Assembly (NCBI RefSeq): GCF_003688895.1
Contig: NZ_REFV01000006.1
Coordinates: forward strand, 124,001-188,000
Origin: Dokdonia sinensis
GTDB lineage: Bacteria > Bacteroidota > Bacteroidia > Flavobacteriales > Flavobacteriaceae
Length of the DNA stretch: 64,000 nt
Direction: 5' to 3'
The notes below the pieces were generated by a model. The model saw nothing but the letters and a program-made list of their open reading frames with translations, had not been told where the DNA came from and ran no database searches. The position numbers were made by a program, and so were the translations under genes. Positions 58,060 through 64,000 of this stretch are shown here, one piece after another; the first letter of the stretch is position 1; each line of letters opens with the position of its first letter.

Positions 58060-59256
58060 ATGAAGAGAGCACCGATTCCTGTACACGAAGATAAACGCCT
58101 TGAGGCAGTTTATTCTTACAAACTATTAGATACATTACCTGAAAAGTCGTACGATGCGATAACTTCTCTTGCATCTGTACTTTGCGACACTCCTATTTCA
58201 TTAGTTACTGTAATGGATGCAGAACGTAATTTTCTAAAATCACATCTAGGCGTACCCTTTAATGAGTCCCCTCGAGACATATCCTTTTGCGGTCACGCCA
58301 TTGTTGAACCTGAACCTATATTTATTGTAGAGGATGCACGTGTGGATCCTCGATTTGCAGATAATCCCCTTGTTGCCGAACACAATGCCATCTTTTATGC
58401 CGGAGTACCTTTACGCACAAATGATGGATACGCCCTTGGCACGCTCTGTATATACGACACAAAACCGCGCAAGCTTACAGAGGTACAAAAAGATGGACTT
58501 CATAATCTAGCCCACCAGACTATGGAGCTTTTTGAGGCACGTTTACGCAACTTACAGCTAGAGGAGGTTACAGAAGAACTGCAAGAAAGAAATCACCAGT
58601 TGCAAGCCTTTTCAAACTTGATTGCCCACGACTTAAAATCTCCGGTAAATAGCATAGTAGGACTAATTAGACTTATTCGTGAGGATTTTGAAGATACACT
58701 CACAGATGATCTCAATGAGTATCTACATATGATAGAAAAATCTTCCTACTCATTAAGTAATTATGTTGAGAACCTACACGCCCATTATAAGTCTAAAGAT
58801 TTACTCAATAAACCGAAAGTAGACGTAGACTTTATAGTTATGATAGAGGATATAAAATCACTCCTTCTCATTAAAAATGAGGAAATAATAGTACCCACAT
58901 CAATACGTCTCAAAGGCATCAATGAATCGGCAGTAAAGCAAATTCTTGTAAATCTTATTACAAATGCTCTTAAGTACAATGACAAAGAACAGCCAGAAAT
59001 AAGGCTAAAAGCTCAAAGTTCTGACTCACATTATATTTTTGAAATAAGTGATAACGGTATGGGAATTTCAAAAGAATCACAAGAGCGTGTTTTTGAAATG
59101 TTTAAAACTGCAGGAGTAAAAGATAAATCTGGAAACCAGGGATCTGGAATAGGTCTTGCAACGGTAAAAGAACTAGTAACAAAATTAGGGGGTACTATCA
59201 CCCTAAAATCTGAACTGGAAAAAGGAAGTACTTTTACATTTACGATCTTAAAATAA
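58060..59256 (+). CDS. GAF-domain sensor histidine kinase
   Basis: A 398-aa cytoplasmic kinase: GAF domain (about 20-165, with FLKSHLGVPFNESPRDISFCGHAI in pieces), a short coiled linker, HisKA with phospho-acceptor His190 in LIAHDLKSPVNS, and HATPase with N-box NLITNALKYN, DNGMGIS and GSGIGLATVKEL. No membrane helix and no adjacent response regulator, so it is an orphan here. Signal unknown. Confidence 0.92.
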   Translation: MKRAPIPVHEDKRLEAVYSYKLLDTLPEKSYDAITSLASVLCDTPISLVTVMDAERNFLKSHLGVPFNESPRDISFCGHAIVEPEPIFIVEDARVDPRFADNPLVAEHNAIFYAGVPLRTNDGYALGTLCIYDTKPRKLTEVQKDGLHNLAHQTMELFEARLRNLQLEEVTEELQERNHQLQAFSNLIAHDLKSPVNSIVGLIRLIREDFEDTLTDDLNEYLHMIEKSSYSLSNYVENLHAHYKSKDLLNKPKVDVDFIVMIEDIKSLLLIKNEEIIVPTSIRLKGINESAVKQILVNLITNALKYNDKEQPEIRLKAQSSDSHYIFEISDNGMGISKESQERVFEMFKTAGVKDKSGNQGSGIGLATVKELVTKLGGTITLKSELEKGSTFTFTILK

Positions 59257-59270
59257 CGAAGTGATTTCCT

Positions 59271-59278
59271 TACTTTTG
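59271..59278 (+). promoter_or_regulatory. -7 box for the BatA operon
   Basis: TACTTTTG fits TAnnTTTG, 19 bases before ATG 59298, just after the kinase stop. Confidence 0.42.
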
Positions 59279-59297
59279 AGCAAAGACTTAGACAAGA

Positions 59298-61229
59298 ATG
59301 CAGTTTAGACATCCGGAACTTCTTTATGCCCTTTTTTTACTGATAATTCCCATCCTTGTCCATTTATTCCAACTCAGGAAATTTAAGAAGGAAGCCTTTA
59401 CCAATGTTGCTTTCCTTAAGAAAATCAATATTCAAACCCGCAAGAGTAATACCATAAAGAAACTGCTGGTAATGCTTACGAGGATGGCGGCACTTGCGAT
59501 GATTATCCTTGCCTTTGCCCAACCTTTTTTTACTTTGAGCGATAGTGCAGTTAAGGCAAAGGAAACTGTTATTTATTTAGACAACTCTTTTAGTATGCAG
59601 GCTAAGGGTAGCGCTGGGCCATTACTTAAACAGAGTATTCAGGATTTAATTAAGAATGTTCCAGAGGACACACAATTCTCACTCATAACAAATGATCGAG
59701 TTTTTAAGAACACTCGTATAAAAAACATACGTCAGGAGCTCCTTACTCTTCCATACACTGCGAGTCAGTTGTCTCAAGCAGCGATAGCACTCAAGGCGCA
59801 AAACGAATTTTCTGATGATCCCTCTACAGAAAAGCGTTTGGTGCTTATATCTGACTTTCAGGATAAAGGTCAGTCACCGCTTTCTGTTTCCGAGGACTAT
59901 AAGTCATATATCGTACAGCTCACTCCTGCTACGTTGCGCAACACAAGTATAGATAGCGTATATGTAACTAAAAATCAATCTAATACAATAACACTTGCCG
60001 TATTGTTATCGTCTAGTGAAAAGCAAGAAAGTAATATTCCGGTCTCTCTTTACAATGGAGAAATTCTAGTAGCAAAGGGTACGGCATCTTTTAGAGAATC
60101 GCTAGAAACCACCGTAAAATTTGACGTGCAACCTGAAGGCGTTTTTGAAGGAAAGCTCATAATAGAAGATCCAGACCTTAACTTTGACAACAGTCTATAT
60201 TTTAGTTTCAATAGCGGCACGAGCGTAAAAGTGTTAAGTATTAACGAGAGTGATGACCGTTTTTTGGCTAGAATTTTTAGTCAGCCTGATTTTGAGTATA
60301 CTGGTGTTTTGTTTCGCAATCTCGATTATAGCACGATTGCAGATTATAATCTAATCGTGTTAAACGAAGTGGGGTCGCCTTCGGTGGCGTTAGTAAATGC
60401 GTTGTCCGCTTTTGCAAAAGCGGGAGGCACTATAGTCATCATTCCTAACCAAAAGAGTGAGCCGTCTGCCTACAGCACGTTACTGACAACTTTAGGCGGA
60501 ATGAGTTTTTCTAAAATAAACACTACCCAAAGACTTATCACAACCATAAACTACGACCATCCTTTATACACAAACGTATTTGAAAACCGGATCAAAAACT
60601 TCCAATACCCGAGAGCTTTAGTGAGTTTTAACCTTAATGGCGGTGATAGATTACTAACTTATGAAGATGGAGCTGCCTTTCTGGCAACAAGAGGAAACAC
60701 TTATGTATTTACAAGCGCGCTCAGCGAGGAGAATTCAAATTTTAAAAACTCGCCACTTATAGTCCCCACCCTTTTTAACGTAGGAAAACAAAGCCTCAAT
60801 CTCCCAGAACTCTATTTTACTATTGGAAAAGATAACGTTTATGATATTCCGATCTCGCTAGGGGAAGACGCTATTTTAAACCTATCTCATACGGAGCGAG
60901 CAAGCGATAATCTTATCCCCTTGCAGCAAAGTTTTGCTACTAAAGTAAGAGTCACTACTGGAGAGACTCCCGCAGAAGCTGGAATTTATAATGTAAAATT
61001 AAAAGACAGTGTCATACAGCGAGTGAGTTATAACTACGACCGGTCAGAAAGTGTGTTGCGCTATCTGGAACAGCAACCACAAGAAGGTATCTCATATACC
61101 ACCTCAATTATTACGTTATTTGACAACCTGAAAGCTGCAGATGATGTACAGTCGCTTTGGAAATGGTTTGTTATTTTTGCACTCGGCTTCCTATTACTGG
61201 AAATGCTCATCTTAAAATTCCTGAAATGA
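59298..61229 (+). CDS. BatA-domain / vWA membrane protein
   Basis: A 643-aa protein. The N-terminal BatA module (MQFRHPELLYALFLL, two helices up to about residue 75), then a vWA domain with a MIDAS-like D95-N-S97-F-S99, a long extracytoplasmic middle part, and a C-terminal helix (about 622-641). Bacteroidota Bat proteins are linked to aerotolerance and envelope functions, but role here is inference. AFAKA at 371-375 is encoded by a variant palindrome with compensating changes. Its stop overlaps the dihydroorotase-like ATG (ATGA). Confidence 0.85.
   Translation: MQFRHPELLYALFLLIIPILVHLFQLRKFKKEAFTNVAFLKKINIQTRKSNTIKKLLVMLTRMAALAMIILAFAQPFFTLSDSAVKAKETVIYLDNSFSMQAKGSAGPLLKQSIQDLIKNVPEDTQFSLITNDRVFKNTRIKNIRQELLTLPYTASQLSQAAIALKAQNEFSDDPSTEKRLVLISDFQDKGQSPLSVSEDYKSYIVQLTPATLRNTSIDSVYVTKNQSNTITLAVLLSSSEKQESNIPVSLYNGEILVAKGTASFRESLETTVKFDVQPEGVFEGKLIIEDPDLNFDNSLYFSFNSGTSVKVLSINESDDRFLARIFSQPDFEYTGVLFRNLDYSTIADYNLIVLNEVGSPSVALVNALSAFAKAGGTIVIIPNQKSEPSAYSTLLTTLGGMSFSKINTTQRLITTINYDHPLYTNVFENRIKNFQYPRALVSFNLNGGDRLLTYEDGAAFLATRGNTYVFTSALSEENSNFKNSPLIVPTLFNVGKQSLNLPELYFTIGKDNVYDIPISLGEDAILNLSHTERASDNLIPLQQSFATKVRVTTGETPAEAGIYNVKLKDSVIQRVSYNYDRSESVLRYLEQQPQEGISYTTSIITLFDNLKAADDVQSLWKWFVIFALGFLLLEMLILKFLK
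60407..60422. repeat. variant palindrome with paired changes
   Basis: CGCTTTTGCAAAAGCG: differs from the 16-mer only at the two symmetric positions 7 (C to T) and 10 (G to A), keeping full palindromy and the AFAKA translation. Confidence 0.8.
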
Positions 61230-62482
61230 ACGCACTCATAAAAGCCGCCACCGTCATAGATTCCAAGAGTCCACATAATGGAAACGTCGTAGACATCCGT
61301 ATTAAAGACGGAATCATTACAGAAATTGCCTCCACGCTTACTCCAAGTAAGAACGAAAAAACAATAACTTTTGACGATTTAAAAGTTTCCTCGGGTTGGT
61401 TTGACACTAGTGTGAGTATAGGAGAACCAGGTTATGAAGAGCGAGAGACCATAAAAAACGGACTTAAGGTGGCTGCTCTATCTGGATTTACTGGAATCGC
61501 CGTAAACCCAAACACAAATCCCATTATAGACACCAGTGCAGACGTTGCTTTTATGATGCACAAGAGTGCTGGTAATGCCACGGAATTGTTTCCCATAGGT
61601 GCGCTTTCGCGAAATAGTGAATCCGTAGATCTAGCAGAGCTTTACGATATGCAACAATCTGGAGCAGTCGCTTTTGGAGACTATCAAAAACCTGTGTCAA
61701 ACCCTAATTTATTAAAAATAGCATTACAGTACACACAAGGGTTTGATGGACTCGTACTCTCATTTCCCCAAGAAAATGATATTGCCGGAAAGGGTCAGGT
61801 AAATGAAGGAGTAATGAGTACGAGAATAGGTCTCAAAGGGAAACCTGCAATTGCCGAAAGTTTACAAGTCGCTAGAGATTTACACATTCTAGAATATACG
61901 GGAGGAAAATTACATATCCCCACTATATCAACAAAAGCCTCAGTACATCTCATTGCAGATGCTAAAGCAAAAGGTCTAGACGTTACATCTAGTGCGGCAA
62001 TTCACAATCTTTTTTTTACAGATGATGTCTTAGAAGATTTCAATACAAATTACAAGGTCACTCCACCATTACGCAATCAAGATGATGTTGAAGCGCTTAT
62101 TCAAGGCATAAAAACTGGTGTGATAGATTTTGTAACCAGCGACCACAATCCTCTCGATGTGGAGCGTAAGCACGTGGAGTTTGATAATGCGACGTACGGA
62201 ACTATTTCTCAAGAGGCAACTTTTGGTGCATTGCTAACTCTGGTAAGTGAGAAAAAAGCGGTAAAACTTTTGACCCAAGGACGCGCAAGATTTACAAATA
62301 AAGAACAATCTATCGTCGAAGGTGCAAATGCAAATTTGACGCTGTTTAGTATTAAGGGAAGTTACACCTTTAGCGAAAGCGATATTAAATCAAAATCTAA
62401 GAATGCGGCTTTCTTAGGAGCAAAACTTAAGGGTAAAGTGTATGGAATTGTCAATAACAATCAAATCATCTTAAACGACTAA
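61226..62482 (+). CDS. dihydroorotase-like protein lacking the HxH metal motif
   Basis: A 418-aa amidohydrolase-fold protein close to dihydroorotase (GTISQEATFGALL, SDHNPLDVERK). The usual D-x-H-x-H-x-R-E-P-G reads D60-T-S62-V-S64-I-G-E-P-G, so both metal-binding histidines are serines. It is probably not an active dihydroorotase, like the PyrC' chain that scaffolds aspartate transcarbamoylase in some bacteria (inference). I start at ATG 61226, where it overlaps the BatA stop by four bases; a longer in-frame opening upstream would overlap BatA. LSRN at 127-130 is from a decayed palindrome. Confidence 0.85.
   Translation: MNALIKAATVIDSKSPHNGNVVDIRIKDGIITEIASTLTPSKNEKTITFDDLKVSSGWFDTSVSIGEPGYEERETIKNGLKVAALSGFTGIAVNPNTNPIIDTSADVAFMMHKSAGNATELFPIGALSRNSESVDLAELYDMQQSGAVAFGDYQKPVSNPNLLKIALQYTQGFDGLVLSFPQENDIAGKGQVNEGVMSTRIGLKGKPAIAESLQVARDLHILEYTGGKLHIPTISTKASVHLIADAKAKGLDVTSSAAIHNLFFTDDVLEDFNTNYKVTPPLRNQDDVEALIQGIKTGVIDFVTSDHNPLDVERKHVEFDNATYGTISQEATFGALLTLVSEKKAVKLLTQGRARFTNKEQSIVEGANANLTLFSIKGSYTFSESDIKSKSKNAAFLGAKLKGKVYGIVNNNQIILND
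61602..61617. repeat. decayed palindrome copy, right arm lost
   Basis: CGCTTTCGCGAAATAG in the dihydroorotase-like gene: left arm and centre intact; the right-arm GCG is TAG out of frame. Read as LSRN. Confidence 0.65.
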
Positions 62483-62811
62483 TGACGGAAGAAACTATTT
62501 TTGAAGGCAAACCGGCAGCAGCTTTAAGCTATTTTACCTTCATAGGCTTAATAATCGCTTATTTTATGAATGCGGATAAGAAAAATCCTTTTGCCTCTTT
62601 TCATATCCGGCAGTCTCTCGGGCTCACTTTAGGGTATTTTCTCGTAATGCTTCCTCTTGGCTTTTTTGACTCTTGGCTCATTTCTGGACCGTTCATGTTT
62701 GCATTTTTTGCGCTGTGGTTATACGGAATTGTTTCTGCATTTCAAGGTCAAACCAAGCCTGTTCCGATTGTAGGCGAGTTTATACAAAAGACCTTTACTG
62801 TTAATAACTAA
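62482..62811 (+). CDS. small membrane protein, DUF4870/Tic20-like, first of tandem pair
   Basis: A 109-aa protein with three helices. NADKKNPFASFHIRQSLGLTLGY is shared with the next gene (NNDKKDPFASFHIRNMLGL, in pieces), as is PVPIVGEFIQKTF / LPVVGPLFQDWF at the end. ATG shares one base with the upstream stop (TAATG), so it is coupled to the BatA operon. Resembles DUF4870/Tic20-type four-helix proteins; function unknown. Confidence 0.75.
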   Translation: MTEETIFEGKPAAALSYFTFIGLIIAYFMNADKKNPFASFHIRQSLGLTLGYFLVMLPLGFFDSWLISGPFMFAFFALWLYGIVSAFQGQTKPVPIVGEFIQKTFTVNN

Positions 62812-62882
62812 AACCGCATTAGTTTACAAAAAATAGTACTTTAGGTTATTGGAAATCAAACACTAACCAAAATCTATTTACT

Positions 62883-63200
62883 ATGTCCACACCAACATCA
62901 GAAGGAAAGAACATCGCTATAATTGCTTACATCACCTTCATCGGTTTAATTATTGCTATTGTTATGAATAATGATAAAAAAGATCCCTTTGCCTCGTTTC
63001 ATATTCGGAATATGTTAGGACTTATACTTTTTGGAATTATAAATTCTTTTCTAGCAAGGTTTATACCCGTAGTACCACTATTAATTTGGATAGGATTATT
63101 CGTTTTCTGGATTATCGGTCTTATAGGTGCGGTACAGGAAGAGCGTAAGGAATTACCTGTTGTGGGACCTCTCTTTCAAGATTGGTTTAAAAGTCTATAA
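62883..63200 (+). CDS. small membrane protein, DUF4870/Tic20-like, second of tandem pair
   Basis: A 105-aa paralog of the preceding gene, 71 bases downstream. Helices about 12-28, 42-58 and 66-84; conserved DKKDPFASFHIR between helix 1 and 2. Tandem duplication with divergence. A good intrinsic terminator ends it. Confidence 0.78.
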   Translation: MSTPTSEGKNIAIIAYITFIGLIIAIVMNNDKKDPFASFHIRNMLGLILFGIINSFLARFIPVVPLLIWIGLFVFWIIGLIGAVQEERKELPVVGPLFQDWFKSL

Positions 63201-63230
63201 TCGTTTTAAAAATATAATTATACGTTATTT

Positions 63231-63259
63231 AAAATGCCACTTTCACAGTGGCATTTTTT
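63231..63259 (+). terminator. intrinsic terminator of the BatA operon
   Basis: Stem AAAATGCCACT (63231-63241) and AGTGGCATTTT (63247-63257), 5-nt loop, then TT. Confidence 0.82.
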
Positions 63260-63270
63260 ATTTTTGGAAA

Positions 63271-63933
63271 ATGGAAAAACTCTCACTAGAACACATAATT
63301 CAAAAACCTAAAAAATCAATTACGGGCAAAGCCCCACTCCTACTTTTACTGCACGGTTACGGTAGTGATGAGAATGATTTATTCTCATTTGCCTCAGAAC
63401 TACCAGAGGAATATTTTATAATCTCTGCGAGAGCTCCGCACGCAATGCAACCATATGGCAATGCCTGGTATGCTATAAGCATAGACCCAAATGGGGTCAA
63501 GGAATCTGATAATGTAGAGGCAGTAGCATCCCGTGATACTATTGCACAGTTTATAGATGAAGCGGTAAAAGCGTATGACCTCGACCCGTACAATGTTACC
63601 TTGCTCGGTTTTAGTCAGGGCACTATCTTAAGTTATGGCGTTGCCCTTACCTATCCTGAAAAGGTTAAAAACGTTATTGGTCTGAGCGGATATATCAATG
63701 AAGAAATTATAGAATTGAAGTCTGCACCCGCGTATGCGCATCTTAACATTTATAATTCTCACGGTACGGCAGACCAAGTCATTCCTATAGAAGCTGCGCA
63801 AAAAACACCAGATTATCTCAAGGATTTAGGTATAGAAAGCTCATTGAGTACTTTTCCCGTAGGCCACGGTGTTCATCCCCAAAACTTTTACGAGTTCAAG
63901 AAATGGCTCGAAGAGCACAACAACTTCAAATAG
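63271..63933 (+). CDS. phospholipase/carboxylesterase-type alpha/beta hydrolase
   Basis: A 220-aa hydrolase: oxyanion/entry motif LLHGYGSDEND (27-36), nucleophile Ser115 in GFSQGT, acid in HGTADQVIP, and the terminal histidine in GHGVHP. This is the YpfH/carboxylesterase family, cytoplasmic. I start at ATG 63271; the frame is open further upstream but would pass through the preceding gene's end and terminator. TATTTTTG (63259-63266) just upstream fits TAnnTTTG. Confidence 0.88.
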   Translation: MEKLSLEHIIQKPKKSITGKAPLLLLLHGYGSDENDLFSFASELPEEYFIISARAPHAMQPYGNAWYAISIDPNGVKESDNVEAVASRDTIAQFIDEAVKAYDLDPYNVTLLGFSQGTILSYGVALTYPEKVKNVIGLSGYINEEIIELKSAPAYAHLNIYNSHGTADQVIPIEAAQKTPDYLKDLGIESSLSTFPVGHGVHPQNFYEFKKWLEEHNNFK

Positions 63934-63940
63934 AAAGAAA

Positions 63941-64000
63941 ATGAAAAAAATTATTACAACCCCTAACGCACCAGCACCCATAGGGCCTTATAATCAGGCA
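63941..64000 (+). CDS. ridA: RidA family protein, 5' end only
   Basis: The window ends after the first 20 residues, MKKIITTPNAPAPIGPYNQA. APAPIGPYNQA is the N-terminal signature of RidA (reactive enamine/imine deaminase). ATG lies eight bases after the esterase stop. Truncated by the window edge. Confidence 0.85.
   Translation, partial: MKKIITTPNAPAPIGPYNQA

Noticed and set aside
3322-61617. Palindrome copies as intrinsic terminators or a CRISPR array
   Set aside because: Most lie inside genes, lack a T-tract and are kilobases apart with no spacers.
62366-62381. ACCTTTAGCGAAAGCG in the dihydroorotase-like gene, a 13 of 16 match read TFSES
   Set aside because: It would be the only use of the Arg-Phe-Arg-Glu-Ser frame and only one arm is intact; probably chance, but worth including in a variant count.
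63127-63270. Longer esterase start
   Set aside because: It would overlap the preceding gene and pass through the terminator; the family starts close to MEKLSLEH at 63271.

Overview
The window looks like chromosome from a marine member of the Flavobacteriaceae (Bacteroidota). The evidence is low-to-moderate GC, Bacteroidota-type -7 boxes (TAnnTTTG) with few Shine-Dalgarno sites, a type IX secretion sorting tail (30220-31455), BshB1, a fused alpha/beta 2-oxoacid dehydrogenase E1, a PgpH-type 7TM-HD phosphodiesterase, a BatA-type vWA protein and TIGR02757. Dokdonia/Krokinobacter is my best genus guess, but I could not test it. Coding density is high. No gap without a gene exceeds about 300 bases. 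I see no rRNA, tRNA, CRISPR array, insertion sequence or prophage.

Layout. 0-1.7 kb: two small unknown proteins, RlmF and a membrane protein. 1.8-3.7 kb: a minus-strand pair, trans-sulfuration enzyme plus bshB1 (bacillithiol). 3.8-7.9 kb: a tight five-gene operon hutI, unknown transglutaminase-like protein, hutG, GNAT, MBL lipoprotein; hutH lies alone at 49-50.5 kb. 7.9-17.1 kb: housekeeping and envelope genes (DUF1456, RluF, SIMPL, rhomboid, LpxL-like acyltransferase, class V PLP enzyme, phosphoglucosamine mutase, AcpH, gamma-glutamyltransferase). 17.2-25.2 kb: four unusual convergent genes. A class A beta-lactamase-like hydrolase plus an ATP/ADP-translocase-like carrier with a HEAT tail face an exported PEP-synthase/glucan-dikinase-like protein plus a second beta-lactamase-like hydrolase. 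25.4-34.3 kb: membrane protein, UvrA, LOG-family enzyme, a secreted nuclease/phosphatase and a degenerate M1 peptidase joined to a probable outer-membrane barrel. 34.5-45 kb: 2-oxoacid dehydrogenase E1, PgpH-like phosphodiesterase, thiolase, NlpC/P60 peptidase, TPR protein and GyrA. 45.3-52.3 kb: ClpC, a tandem pair of small paralogs, HutH, FolE and MsrA. 52.4-64 kb: DUF5916 protein, LolD-like ATPase, multi-pass membrane protein, TIGR02757, GAF histidine kinase, a BatA / dihydroorotase-like / DUF4870-like operon, an esterase and the start of a RidA gene.

The most striking pattern is a dispersed perfect palindrome, CGCTTTCGCGAAAGCG. The 14-bp core GCTTTCGCGAAAGC occurs 15 times without change and at least five more times in decayed or variant form. 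It sits in gaps between genes and inside genes. Inside genes it is nearly always read in the frame giving Ala-Phe-Ala-Lys-Ala, less often Leu-Ser-Arg-Lys, and never Arg-Phe-Arg-Glu-Ser at an intact copy. One variant (60407-60422) differs by two symmetric changes that keep the palindrome.

The second candidate novelty is the 17.2-25.2 kb cluster. A dikinase-like protein with a signal peptide lies next to a nucleotide-carrier-like membrane protein, which raises the possibility of ATP-dependent phosphorylation outside the cytoplasm.
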